The translations under genes were made by a program, and so were the position numbers. The notes below the pieces were generated by a model. That model made no database searches. It had not been told where the DNA came from and saw only the letters and a program-made list of their open reading frames with translations. Below are positions 14,300 to 22,042 of a stretch of DNA of 38,944 bases, one piece after another. The DNA is taken from NCBI GenBank assembly GCA_965603295.1, contig CBFDCL010000009.1, positions 1-38,944 of the forward strand, given 5' to 3'. How positions within the stretch are numbered: position 1 is the first letter of the stretch; the number at the start of each line of letters is the position of its first letter. The stretch is from JAFGWO01 sp965603295 (GTDB lineage Bacteria > BMS3Abin14).

Positions 14300-15843
14300 T
14301 ATTTCTCCCCATTATATCCGTAGCACATGATCACCGAGACCAGGGTCCCATCGGGATCGGCGGAATCCGTCAGCGTTTCCCAGTGGTGGAAACGGGCCTC
14401 GAGAAACGCCCGTTCCCCGGCGGCAGAGTTGTACGTCACAAATACGGCGTTGTGTCCGATATGGAGGGAAGGATCGAACCAGTAGGTGTGGTTCCGGCCG
14501 TGGGCGCTGCCCCCTCCGAGGACCGTTACTTCGGGGTTTCCCGGGGTGTAGAACGCTACGAGGGATGACAGGGCATAGGATCGGGAAAAGATGAATTGTT
14601 TCGTTCCCTCCGGGAGGGTCTCGAGGGCCGTGGTGACGAGGGCCCCGATCTGTCCCGTAGAAGCGGTGTATTTCCGCACCTGTGCGCTGTTTATCTTGTC
14701 CGGTCTTAAAGGATATTGCCAGTGGGGAGGCAGGAGGGCCGGGATAAGGGGAAGGATGAAGATAAGGGCTGTAACAGCCCAGGCGGTGCCGATACAGAGG
14801 TAATAACGTCCCTTTCCCCGGCCCGACTCCCACAAATGGGCCCCCAGGGCTACGGCGAGAAAGGGGACTCCAACCCCCGGCCAGTGAAGACCGATTTTGG
14901 TTACAAAGCTGAGGAGGAAAAACCCTCCCAGGGGGATAGCCGCGAGGAAAGCAGGGAGTTCCCAGGGCGACCGATTTAATCCCCGGGAGAAAAGGAGGAA
15001 ACGTGCGAGAAGGGGTACGCCGAGAATAAGAACCACCGGGCTCAGGGCCAGGGCTTGGCCAACGGCATAGTCGGCCACATGGAGGATCCCAAAGGCCGGC
15101 GGCTCATGCCGTGAGGCAAAGTTGAAAGCAAAGGTGCTCCAGGCGTGGGTTGCGTTCCAGACGATCACGGGTATCAGGCCGAGAAGGGTGATGACCATGG
15201 CGATGTAGGGACCGGGGGTTCTGAGATGCTTTCTTGCTTCGGAAAATACGGCCAGGTATAGGGCGCAGGCGGCAATAAGCGGTGCTCCGAGGAATTTGCT
15301 GGAAAGGAGAACGGCGAAGCAGGCACCTGTGACCCCCCACGCGACCGGACTGTCCGATTCCAGAGCCCTGAAGAAAAGATAGCCTCCCAGGGTTCCGGCC
15401 GCAAGGAGGGGTGTATCGGTACTGTAAAGAACTCCGAAGACCCCGATAAGGGGAAGCCCCATCGTCAGGATGCCGGTCAGGGAGGCCGCCCGGAACGATC
15501 CGGTGATATGAAAGGTAAACCGGTTGACGATGATGACGACCAACGTCCCGGCAAGAACGGCCGGAAGGCGCACGGCGGCAACCGTGTCCCCCAGGAGGCT
15601 GCGTGTCAGCCAGAGGATCCACCCGGCCATGGGGGGGTGGTCGTAATATCCAAGGGCCGGATGCCGGGCCCATTCCCAGAAGTAAGCTTCGTCTCCGGTG
15701 AGAGGCAGCTTCAGGGCGTAAAAGAAACGGAAAAGGGTTGTTACCGCCAGTAAGGACCAGAAGAGGAGAGGAAGGAGGGATCTTCCGGGGATCTCGTCCC
15801 TGTCCTCAGGAAGGTAAATGGGGAAGTTGAGCGGCTGGGTCAT
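14299..15843 (-). CDS. GT39-type membrane glycosyltransferase (ArnT/PMT-like)
   Basis: A 514-residue integral membrane protein with about 11-12 hydrophobic segments. The first periplasmic loop carries the family's catalytic Asp-Glu: PLTGDEAYFWEWARHPALGYYDHPPMAGW. The neighbouring arginine in AAVRLPAVLAGTL and the tail after the last helix fit dolichyl- or polyprenyl-phosphate-sugar mannosyl/arabinosyl-transferase relatives (PMT/ArnT fold). Such enzymes move a sugar from a polyprenyl-phosphate donor to a lipid or protein on the outer face of the cytoplasmic membrane. The acceptor and sugar are not evident, and no lipid A or glycan genes flank it. ATG 15843 is the only early in-frame start. Its stop codon touches an AGTTTGAG-type repeat array. 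Confidence 0.85.
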   Translation of the reverse strand: MTQPLNFPIYLPEDRDEIPGRSLLPLLFWSLLAVTTLFRFFYALKLPLTGDEAYFWEWARHPALGYYDHPPMAGWILWLTRSLLGDTVAAVRLPAVLAGTLVVIIVNRFTFHITGSFRAASLTGILTMGLPLIGVFGVLYSTDTPLLAAGTLGGYLFFRALESDSPVAWGVTGACFAVLLSSKFLGAPLIAACALYLAVFSEARKHLRTPGPYIAMVITLLGLIPVIVWNATHAWSTFAFNFASRHEPPAFGILHVADYAVGQALALSPVVLILGVPLLARFLLFSRGLNRSPWELPAFLAAIPLGGFFLLSFVTKIGLHWPGVGVPFLAVALGAHLWESGRGKGRYYLCIGTAWAVTALIFILPLIPALLPPHWQYPLRPDKINSAQVRKYTASTGQIGALVTTALETLPEGTKQFIFSRSYALSSLVAFYTPGNPEVTVLGGGSAHGRNHTYWFDPSLHIGHNAVFVTYNSAAGERAFLEARFHHWETLTDSADPDGTLVSVIMCYGYNGEK

Positions 15844-15894
15844 GGGATTATACTATCGGGAAAACAAGGAACAGGGAATAGGTTAGAAAGCTGA

Positions 15895-16091
15895 TTTAAG
15901 ATTCAAAATTCAAGATTCAAAATTTACCGGTGATTCGTGAATTGTGATTGGTGATTAGTAAGGTCATCATCTTTAAAAAAGTGGGATTTTCCCCGATCAC
16001 GATAGACAAGTCACCAGGCTTCCCGGGATTCTGGGGTCCAATCCCGCAACTTCAAACTTTCAAACCCTCAAACCCTCAAACTCTCAAACTC
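15895..16091. repeat. Composite intergenic repeat block after the DUF2148 gene
   Basis: Plus-strand order: AAGATTCAAAATTCAAGATTC (15899-15919 region), GGTGATTCGTGAATTGTGAT with GGTGATTAGTAA (15930-15961), a unique middle, then CCCGCAACTTCAAACTTTC and CAAACCCTCAAACTCTC repeats (16043-16091). Read on the minus strand, the last array begins 12 bases after the DUF2148 stop and has the standard orientation AGTTTGAG...GAAGTTGCGG. No gene is seen in this 259-base gap; the long plus-strand frame across it is antisense to DUF2148. Confidence 0.75.
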
Positions 16092-16102
16092 CAACGGTTC
16101 CC

Positions 16103-16636
16103 CTACTTTCTGTCGAAAAACGGGTTCTTCCCCGTTGCTGAAAGGGGGATTCCGTGGGCGATCCTAACCCCGGGAGGGAAAAAACCCGATTCAACGGCGG
16201 CTTTTCCTGCTGAAAACATGATCCTGTTGTCTATATGGCGGTGGGCGGCCAGAGCCGCCGCGGAACCCAGGGCGATGCCCAGATCACCGGAGGAAAAAGC
16301 GCATGGGATAGTGCCCGCATCACGGTTTTCTTGGCAATCGGGGAGCCCGCAGTATCCGCAGTGGGGGACCTCCAACGGGGTGGTTTCCGTCCCGATGAGG
16401 AGAAGAACCGGGGCCGAAAGAAGGTTTTCCGAATCCCTCAGGAAAAAGGGGATGTTCTCTCTCTCCCCGATCTTCTTCATTTTTTCGGCCAGCGCATCCT
16501 TTTCCTGTCCGGTGAGGATCAGGATGTGAAGCTGATCACGGCCCCGTCCTTTGGGAGCTGTCCTGGCCGCAAGGGCCATCTCTTTGGCCGTTTCGACAAG
16601 TTTATCCTCGTAGAATTCATTCCAATGGATGCGCAT
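16103..16636 (-). CDS. DUF2148 ferredoxin-like domain protein
   Basis: Belongs to the uncharacterised DUF2148/COG4739 group described as containing a ferredoxin-like domain. The cysteine cluster CGYCGLPDCQENRDAGTIPC, followed by AFSSGDLGIALGSA, is the family core and suggests a 4Fe-4S centre; an N-terminal alpha/beta part (DQLHILILTGQEKDALAEKM) precedes it. Length is 177 residues. Start ATG 16636 is chosen because GGGAGG lies five bases upstream; the longer frame from 16669 would include a GTTGGACGTTGG repeat and no ribosome site. No catalytic role is established for the family. Its neighbours, GT39 downstream and AEC upstream on the same strand, do not indicate a pathway. Confidence 0.85.
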   Translation of the reverse strand: MRIHWNEFYEDKLVETAKEMALAARTAPKGRGRDQLHILILTGQEKDALAEKMKKIGERENIPFFLRDSENLLSAPVLLLIGTETTPLEVPHCGYCGLPDCQENRDAGTIPCAFSSGDLGIALGSAAALAAHRHIDNRIMFSAGKAAVESGFFPPGVRIAHGIPLSATGKNPFFDRK

Positions 16637-16654
16637 GGGAACCTCCCAGGTTCG

Positions 16655-16815
16655 GGGTCCAACGTCCAATGTCCAACGCCCAACGTGAGAAACTGTTCAC
16701 GGGACGCAATTGATTCAAGTTTTGTCAAAAATTCAGGAAACAAAATCTAAGAAAAAAGAGCTCTTTAATTCAAACCGCAACTTCAAACCTCAAACTATCA
16801 AACTCTCAAACTTTT
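16655..16815. repeat. Composite intergenic repeat block between AEC and DUF2148 genes
   Basis: Plus-strand order: GGTCCAACGTCCAATGTCC with CAACGCCCAACGTG (16656-16687), a unique stretch, then CCGCAACTTCAAACCTC and AAACTATCAAACTCTC (16775-16815). Read on the minus strand, the AGTTTGAG array starts 7 bases after the AEC stop and ends GAAGTTGCGG; the GTTGGACATTGGACGTTGG module lies just before the DUF2148 ribosome site. Confidence 0.8.
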
Positions 16816-16822
16816 AACCGTT

Positions 16823-17740
16823 TTACCCCCCCAGCACTGCGATCCACAACGTATAGGTGACGATGGAAAAAACCGTGCTGAAGGTGACGGCGGCGGCTGC
16901 CAGATCCGGTTTACCTCCCATTTCCGATGCCATGATGTAGGTAACGGTGGCCGATGGGCTCGCCAGAAGGATCACCGCAGCTTCCGTCGGGGCCGGTGCG
17001 AGGCCCATGAAGCGGAAGATCAGAAATCCTGAAAAGGGCAGGAGGAAAAGTTTCATCAGGGTGGAAAACCCCACCAGCTGAAGACGGCGCGCCGGCGCAG
17101 TTTTCAAAGAGCCCCCGATGATGAAGAGAGCAAGGGGCAGGGCCATGTCCGCGACGATGTCGAAAGATCGCCCGATAAAATCAGGGACCGCTATGGCAGA
17201 CGCGGAGAAGAAGAGACCGAATACCGTGGCAATAATGATCGGGTTCCCGATGAACCTTCCAGCGGACTTCATGTCCAGGGTTCGGTTCCCTCGAGCGGTG
17301 AAAGTAAAGATCCCGATGGCGACGATGTTCTGGAAAAGGATGAGAAACCCGGCCAGGACGCTCGCGCTTCCCCGTCCCTCGGGGCCCAGGGCATAGAAGA
17401 CCACGGCAAGTCCGACATATCCCAGATTCCCATGAAAGGAACACTGGGTCAGCGTGGCGCCCCCCCCTTCGCTGGTACCGAGGGCCCTGGCCATCAGGAG
17501 GGCGAATCCGGCCACGATCCCGACAGCCAGAAAAGCTCCCCCTATCTGCATGGGGTCGAAACTCCGGGCGAAGGGACCCCGTGAGATCTCCCTGAACACC
17601 AGGAGGGGAATGGCGACGAAGTAGACCAGGCGGTTGGCTGAGGCGATGAACTGGTCCGGCAGGAACCCGAACCGCCGGGAAAAAAAGCCCAGGCCGATGA
17701 CCAGAAAAACGGGGGATATGCTTTCCAGGATCGACAGCAT
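16823..17740 (-). CDS. AEC-family (auxin efflux carrier-type) transporter
   Basis: A 305-residue membrane protein with about ten hydrophobic helices and the two-half organisation of AEC permeases. The N-half includes ISPVFLVIGLGFFSRRFGFLP and ANRLVYFVAIPLLVFREIS; the centre has TLTQCSFHGNLGYVGLAVVF, the conserved Asn-containing helix. The C-half has ALPLALFIIGGSLKT and LLASPSATVTYIMASEMGG. Bacterial members include malonate and malate permease-like proteins, but specificity cannot be read here. Start ATG 17740 is placed by the family's usual N-terminus; no clear ribosome site precedes it, and a GTG at 17839 would add an unconvincing Cys-rich leader. It is divergent from the hsp20 gene across a 130-base promoter region. 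Confidence 0.85.
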   Translation of the reverse strand: MLSILESISPVFLVIGLGFFSRRFGFLPDQFIASANRLVYFVAIPLLVFREISRGPFARSFDPMQIGGAFLAVGIVAGFALLMARALGTSEGGGATLTQCSFHGNLGYVGLAVVFYALGPEGRGSASVLAGFLILFQNIVAIGIFTFTARGNRTLDMKSAGRFIGNPIIIATVFGLFFSASAIAVPDFIGRSFDIVADMALPLALFIIGGSLKTAPARRLQLVGFSTLMKLFLLPFSGFLIFRFMGLAPAPTEAAVILLASPSATVTYIMASEMGGKPDLAAAAVTFSTVFSIVTYTLWIAVLGG

Positions 17741-17803
17741 GACTGGGGCGAATATAACCCATAGCCTTTTACACGGGCAAGGGCACACCGCGATCCGAAG
17801 GTC

Positions 17804-17831
17804 TTGACATTCGATGAATCCGACATAGATT
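17804..17831 (+). promoter_or_regulatory. Promoter of the small heat-shock gene
   Basis: TTGACA (17804-17809), a 16-base spacer and TAGATT (17826-17831) resemble a sigma-70 promoter. The overlapping TCTTGACA...CCGACATAG also partly resembles the heat-shock sigma-32 pattern (CTTGAA...CCCCAT). Which factor is used cannot be decided by eye. No CIRCE-type inverted repeat is present. Confidence 0.5.
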
Positions 17832-17870
17832 TCCCTCACAAAGAAAAAAATCGAAAGGAGGAAAGTGAAG

Positions 17871-18332
17871 ATGGCATTGGAACTCTATAGAAGAAGGCAC
17901 CCGGAATATTGGAGGCCCATGTTCGGCCTCAGAGGTCTCCAGGAGGAGATGAACAGCATGTTCTCCGATCTCGCCCACGAGTCTTCCGCGGAAGGCCCAT
18001 ACGCGGTCACCCCCGCAGTGGATCTGATCGACGGCAAGGACAGTGTGCGTGTCAATGTGGAACTGCCCGGGATGAAGAAGGAAGATGTGGAGATCTCCCT
18101 TAAGGAAGATTTTCTCAGCATCCGTGGCGAAAAGAAGGAAGAGAAAGAGGAGAAGGACGAGAGCAGGTATTATGTGGAAAGATCCTACGGAGGCTTCTTC
18201 CGCACCATCTCTCTTCCCTCCAGGGTGAAGGCCGATCAGGTGAAGGCCACTTACCGGGACGGAGTTCTCAGAATTGATCTGCCCAAGGCGGAAGAGGACA
18301 AGGTCCGGCAGGTGGACGTCGAAGTCGAGTAA
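17871..18332 (+). CDS. Hsp20/alpha-crystallin family small heat-shock protein
   Basis: ATP-independent holdase chaperone that binds unfolding proteins and forms large oligomers. The N-terminal arm (RRHPEYWRPMFGLRGLQEEMNSMF) is followed by the alpha-crystallin domain from about residue 44: PAVDLIDGKDSVRVNVELPG, then KKEDVEISLKEDFLSIRGEK, a charged loop, YGGFFRTISLPSRVKADQVK and the signature ATYRDGVLRIDLPKAEE. Length is 153 residues. Start ATG 17871 has GGAGG nine bases upstream; GTG 17865 is too close to it. The C-terminal IxI-type tail is weak (VDVEVE). A good intrinsic terminator follows. Confidence 0.95.
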   Translation: MALELYRRRHPEYWRPMFGLRGLQEEMNSMFSDLAHESSAEGPYAVTPAVDLIDGKDSVRVNVELPGMKKEDVEISLKEDFLSIRGEKKEEKEEKDESRYYVERSYGGFFRTISLPSRVKADQVKATYRDGVLRIDLPKAEEDKVRQVDVEVE

Positions 18333-18356
18333 GACCCGTTAACCGATTGCCGGAAA

Positions 18357-18386
18357 GGGCCGCCGTTAGGCGGCCCTGTGTTTTTT
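18357..18386 (+). terminator. Intrinsic terminator of the hsp20 gene
   Basis: GGGCCGCC (18357-18364), loop GTTA, GGCGGCCC (18369-18376), a short TGTG spacer, then T6 (18381-18386). It lies 25 bases after the hsp20 stop. Confidence 0.9.
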
Positions 18387-18390
18387 AGAA

Positions 18391-18478
18391 GGTCTAACGT
18401 TGAACGTGTCTGCAAACTCTCAAACTCTCAAACTCTCAAACTCTCAAACTTTCAAACCCCATTCTCAATTCTCAATTC
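18391..18478. repeat. Repeat block upstream of the JAMM-DinG gene
   Basis: GTCTAACGTTGAACGTGTC (18391-18410) is followed by five near-identical 8-base CTCTCAAA units (18411-18457) and ATTCTCAATTCTCAATTC (18461-18478). It is the most regular copy of the array, and the only one in the opposite orientation relative to the preceding gene; it lies beyond the hsp20 terminator. Confidence 0.8.
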
Positions 18479-18603
18479 TGTTTCGTTTTGTTGCCCCTTT
18501 TGCCGGCAGTGCGATATGATGCCCGGCGCCGGATGGTCTTTCCCTTTGCCCGGCCATTTGCTTGACGACTTCAAAAAAACCAGGACCAGGAGGTTTGAAA
18601 GCG

Positions 18604-21225
18604 GTGCCCCCATCAAAAAGCCCGGGCGGGCAAGCGGATGACAGAATATCCCTTTACGCCCGGGAACTTATTGTGAACCAGATTGATGGTTCCGGCGGTA
18701 ACGAGGTCTTTTTCGTGGGGCAGCTCGACGGAGAAAGTCTTGTCACCGAGGTCCGGACCCTCGCCAGGGGCAACGATGAAGCGGTTCCCGCCATGGTTTC
18801 CGAAGCCCAGGCTGGGGAAGTGGTCATCCATAACCATCCTGGAGGCGTTCTTGTCCCTTCCGGAGCGGATATCGAGGTGGCTTCCTGCCTGGGGACGGAA
18901 GGTGTTGGTTTTTACATCATCGACAACAGCTGCAGTCGGGTCTATGCCGTCGTTGAGCCTCGGCAGGCAAAAGAGCCTCCGGAACGTCTCGATCCCGGCG
19001 TGGTCTCGGACTTCTTTGTTCCGGGCGGGCCTCTCGCCGTGGCTCATTTGAACTACGAAGAACGCCCGGACCAGGGCCGCATGGCCGTCGACGTTGCCGG
19101 GATTCTGGATAATGGAGCCGTAGGCATTCTGGAAGCGGGAACAGGTACCGGAAAAAGCCTCGCTTACCTGGTCCCTGCGGTTTTATGGGCCCGGAAAGGG
19201 GGGAGAAGGGTCGTTGTCTCAACGAGGACGATCAACCTTCAGGAGCAGATCCTTTTCAAGGATCTGCCCATACTTGAGGAAGCCCTGGGGGGCCCGGTCA
19301 AGTCATCCCTCATTAAAGGCAGGGGTAATTACTGCTGCCTCCGAAAGAGGGATATGCTGGCCGGGGACAGCGGCGGTATCCTCCTTGACTTCGAAGACCT
19401 GAAGGAGGTCCAGACCCTTCTGGAATGGAGCCGAAACACCTCCGACGGGAGCCTTTCCGATCTCACTTTTGTTCCCGGCAGTGCAAACTGGTCCCTCTTC
19501 AGGGCCGAATCGGACTCCTGTATGCGGGCCAGATGTCCCCATTTCTCCAACTGTTTTTTTTACACGGCCCGCCTGGAAGCCGTCTCGGCGGACCTCCTCC
19601 TGGCCAACCATCACGTGATGTTTGCCGACCTGGCTCTCCGGGTGGAAGGCGGTGAGAGTGCCGCCATCATGCCCCGCTATGATGCGGTTATCCTCGATGA
19701 GGGCCACAATGTGGAGGACATCGCCGTATCCTATTTCGATGCGGGGCTGAGCCGCCAGGGGATCATGGGGCACCTTGGCCGCCTCGTGAGCCGCCGCAGT
19801 TTCGAACGGGGTCTTGTCCCTTTTCTGAGGCAGCGGATCACGACAATGCGCGGTCTGGGGGCCCGGCCCAAAGAGGAGATCCTGGGATTGGCCGGAAACC
19901 TCGATGAAGAGGTCCATCGGGTCCGGGAAAGGCTGGATGTGTTGTTCGATGAGATCGGGGAAGCTCTGGTTTCGTGGTTGGGCAACAATAAGACAGTTCC
20001 AGATTCCAGATTTCAAATTTCAGATGAAAATGCAGGATTAAATGGTTCCGGTGGGGTAAGCAGGGAAACGGGTGATCCTGGGGGGGAATTCCGCTGGAGG
20101 ATTCCGCTCCACCGCAGGAACGAGTTCCAGTGGCCCGGGATCCAGGATCGGATGGAGGAGATGATTTCCCTGATCGGGAGGGCATTGATCCCGCTGCGGA
20201 AGGTCAACTCGCGAATAAGGGAACTGGTGGAGGATGGGCTGGATGACCTTGACCCCGTCTGGGCCGACCTGTCGGCGGTTCTCAATCGATTGGATGCTTC
20301 GGCCGCATTTTTCAAGCGGGTTATCTCCGGGGAAGAGATGCAGGAGGTGTTCTGGGTTGAAGTGAGGGTTCGCAGAGGCAGACGGGAGGTCTCCCTCCAC
20401 CTTTCCCCTCTTGACGTCTCCCCCATCCTCAAGGAGACCCTGTTTTCGCAGGTTCCATCTCTCGTGTTCACCTCCGCTACCCTTACCGTAATGGACCGCT
20501 TTGATTTCTTCGATGGACAACTGGGCATCGACGACCTGGGGGACCGGGAGGTTGTGCACAGGATATATCCCTCCCCCTTCGATCTTTCCAGTCAGATGCG
20601 CCTGGCGGTCCTTGATAACCTGCCGGACCCGGGAAAGACAGGGTTTGTTGAGAGCTTTTCCCAGGCGGTCTGTGATTTGGTCCTCGCTGTCGGGGGAGGA
20701 GCCCTGATCCTTTTCACCTCCTACAGGACCCTGAGAAGGGTGCATGAACGATGCCTTGACCCCCTACTCGATGCCGGGATCACCAGCATGTGCCAGGGGG
20801 AAGGAACCCGCAGTTTTCTCCTTGAGCAGTTCCGGGCTGACCCGGACTCGGTGCTTTTCGCTACCAACAGTTTTTGGGAAGGGGTGGACGTCGTTGGAAG
20901 TTCGTTGAGGCTCGTCATCCTGGCCCGCCTTCCGTTCCCGGTTCCCACCGATCCGATAAATGAGGCCCGGGCCGAGGTCCTTCTCAGCCAGGGGCGCGAC
21001 CCTTTCCTGGAGGACTCGGTTCCGAGGGCCGTGATCCGCATGAGACAGGGGATCGGAAGGCTCATAAGACACAGGGAGGACCGCGGTTGTGCGGCGATCT
21101 GCGACGGGAGGATCGTTCGGCGTGCCTACGGAAGGGTTTTTCTGCAGTCTGTCGGGAACGTCACCGTGCAGAGACTGTCAAAAGATGAGCTTGTAAAGGA
21201 TGTGGGGGGATTTCTGAAAAAATAG
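18604..21225 (+). CDS. JAMM/RadC-like domain fused to DinG-type (XPD-like) helicase
   Basis: An 873-residue fusion. N-terminal part (about residues 20-125): a JAB1/MPN metalloprotease-type fold with Glu34 in NEVFFVGQ and the JAMM signature His76-Asn-His78-Pro...Ser86-Gly-Ala-Asp89, spaced as in RadC. From about residue 150: a superfamily 2 Fe-S helicase of the DinG/XPD group with Walker A GTGTGKS (179-185), four-cysteine Fe-S region (Cys244/245, Cys306, Cys311, Cys317), DEGH box (365-368), late motifs LFTSYRTL and NSFWEGVDV, and motif VI RQGIGRLIRH near 815. DinG enzymes unwind DNA 5'-3' and resolve R-loops and replication blocks. Start GTG 18604 has AGGAGGT nine bases upstream; TTG 18562 lacks one. 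A repeat-like word tract lies in frame near residues 465-476. Confidence 0.9.
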   Translation: MPPSKSPGGQADDRISLYARELIVNQIDGSGGNEVFFVGQLDGESLVTEVRTLARGNDEAVPAMVSEAQAGEVVIHNHPGGVLVPSGADIEVASCLGTEGVGFYIIDNSCSRVYAVVEPRQAKEPPERLDPGVVSDFFVPGGPLAVAHLNYEERPDQGRMAVDVAGILDNGAVGILEAGTGTGKSLAYLVPAVLWARKGGRRVVVSTRTINLQEQILFKDLPILEEALGGPVKSSLIKGRGNYCCLRKRDMLAGDSGGILLDFEDLKEVQTLLEWSRNTSDGSLSDLTFVPGSANWSLFRAESDSCMRARCPHFSNCFFYTARLEAVSADLLLANHHVMFADLALRVEGGESAAIMPRYDAVILDEGHNVEDIAVSYFDAGLSRQGIMGHLGRLVSRRSFERGLVPFLRQRITTMRGLGARPKEEILGLAGNLDEEVHRVRERLDVLFDEIGEALVSWLGNNKTVPDSRFQISDENAGLNGSGGVSRETGDPGGEFRWRIPLHRRNEFQWPGIQDRMEEMISLIGRALIPLRKVNSRIRELVEDGLDDLDPVWADLSAVLNRLDASAAFFKRVISGEEMQEVFWVEVRVRRGRREVSLHLSPLDVSPILKETLFSQVPSLVFTSATLTVMDRFDFFDGQLGIDDLGDREVVHRIYPSPFDLSSQMRLAVLDNLPDPGKTGFVESFSQAVCDLVLAVGGGALILFTSYRTLRRVHERCLDPLLDAGITSMCQGEGTRSFLLEQFRADPDSVLFATNSFWEGVDVVGSSLRLVILARLPFPVPTDPINEARAEVLLSQGRDPFLEDSVPRAVIRMRQGIGRLIRHREDRGCAAICDGRIVRRAYGRVFLQSVGNVTVQRLSKDELVKDVGGFLKK
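19997..20030. repeat. Repeat-like word tract inside the helicase coding sequence
   Basis: TTCCAGATTCCAGATTTC runs on into AAATTTCAGATGAAAA. It is AT-rich and made of the same overlapping words as intergenic blocks, for instance the reverse complement of GATGAAATCTGAAATTTG at 2649-2666 before purA. It is read in frame as PDSRFQISDEN, between LVSWLGNNKT and a Gly/Glu-rich linker, in a region where a non-conserved loop is plausible. Confidence 0.6.
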
Positions 21226-21416
21226 TTCAGAGTCGAGGGTCCGGAGTCCAGAGGAAATCGAAATGAAAATTTGTTTGAAGTTCGAGATTTCAGACAAGGG
21301 GTTTCCAGGTGAGGGTTGAGAATTGATTTAGTTATTTTTCTTTGCATGGGTTTGTATTCTCAACTTCGAGCCGTACTTTTTCGTCCTTCTGGACTCTGGA
21401 CCCTGGACTTGGGACT
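21226..21416. repeat. Gene-free stretch with short words after the helicase gene
   Basis: No gene is seen. Words include GAGTCGAGGGTCCGGAGTCC (21233-21252), TTTGTTTGAAGTTCGAGATT (21271-21290), GGTGAGGGTTGAGAATTG and TGGACTCTGGACCCTGGACT followed by TGGGACTTGGG (21390-21420). The last group consists of repeats of TGGACT/TGGGACT. The 339-base gap continues with a hairpin and a terminator before greA. Confidence 0.6.
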
Positions 21417-21445
21417 TGGGAAACCAGCCGCAGGCTGGTTTCCCA
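21417..21445. terminator. Perfect 13-bp hairpin upstream of greA
   Basis: TGGGAAACCAGCC (21417-21429), loop GCA, GGCTGGTTTCCCA (21433-21445) are perfect reverse complements. No T-run follows directly. It may end the helicase transcript, 190 bases after its stop, or insulate the greA promoter. Confidence 0.6.
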
Positions 21446-21491
21446 GGTTATTGACTTTTCCCTCTGTTCGGGTTAACCAACAGGTACGTAT

Positions 21492-21520
21492 CCACCTCTT
21501 GGGGGTGGTTGCTTTTTTTT
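21492..21520 (+). terminator. Intrinsic terminator in the greA leader
   Basis: CCACCTC (21492-21498), loop TTG and GGGGTGG (21502-21508, one wobble) form a 7-bp stem, then TTGC and an uninterrupted T8 (21513-21520). It ends only 44 bases before the greA start. A weak candidate promoter (TTGACT 21451-21456, 17-base spacer, TAACCA 21474-21479) lies just upstream, so most short transcripts could stop here. Confidence 0.65.
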
Positions 21521-21564
21521 GGGCATTTTACCTGAACCTGAACCAGGCGGGAGCACCTGTAAAA

Positions 21565-22038
21565 ATGACAAAGTACCCGATCACACCCGACGGCCTTAAG
21601 AAACTGCAGGAGGAGCTCAAAAGGCTCAAGTCCGTAGAGCGCCCCAAGGTGATAGAGGCCATCGCTGAGGCCAGGGGGCATGGCGATATATCCGAAAATG
21701 CGGAATATGAGGCAGCCAAGGAACAGCAGGCTTTCCTGGAGAAAAGAATCCGTGAACACGAGGACCGGATCGCGAACGCCAATGTGGTCGATCCTTCCAG
21801 CATGAGTACGGACCGGGTTGTTTTCGGGGTTCAGGTCACGGTGCAGGATCTGGAATCGGGTGAGGAAGTTTCCTACCAGATTGTCGGCGCTGATGAGGCC
21901 GATGCGGCCATTCACAGGATCAGCGTCACCTCCCCCGTAGCGCGGGCGCTGATCGGGAAGAGGATCGGCGACGTGGTACAGGTCCAGATCCCGCGGGGGC
22001 TGCTGGAACTGGAGGTAATGGATATAGCGCTGCCATAG
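21565..22038 (+). CDS. greA: Transcription elongation factor GreA
   Basis: GreA enters the secondary channel of RNA polymerase and stimulates cleavage of backtracked RNA. The N-terminal coiled coil carries LKKLQEELKRLKSVERPKVIEAI, then the hairpin-tip acidic signature region ARGHGDISENAEYEAAKEQQAFLE (Asp and Glu at the tip). The C-terminal FKBP-like domain contains VQVTVQDLESGEEVSYQIVG, ISVTSPVARALIGKRIGDVV and ends LEVMDIALP. From ATG 21565 the protein has 157 residues (usual 158). The open frame runs further upstream through repeat and terminator sequence, which is not credible coding. The ribosome site is weak (GGGAG 11 bases upstream). Confidence 0.95.
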   Translation: MTKYPITPDGLKKLQEELKRLKSVERPKVIEAIAEARGHGDISENAEYEAAKEQQAFLEKRIREHEDRIANANVVDPSSMSTDRVVFGVQVTVQDLESGEEVSYQIVGADEADAAIHRISVTSPVARALIGKRIGDVVQVQIPRGLLELEVMDIALP

Positions 22039-22042
22039 GGTC

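Noticed and set aside
15948..16529. 193-residue plus-strand ORF
   Set aside because: It runs through the repeat block and then antisense to the DUF2148 gene, which has its own ribosome site and cysteine motif.
18411..18457. CTCTCAAA array as a CRISPR
   Set aside because: Units are 8 bases with no spacers between them and no cas genes are present; it is a tandem word array.
21316..21564. N-terminal extension of greA to 21316
   Set aside because: The extra 83 codons translate the perfect hairpin and the T8 terminator; GreA homologues begin at the ATG at 21565.
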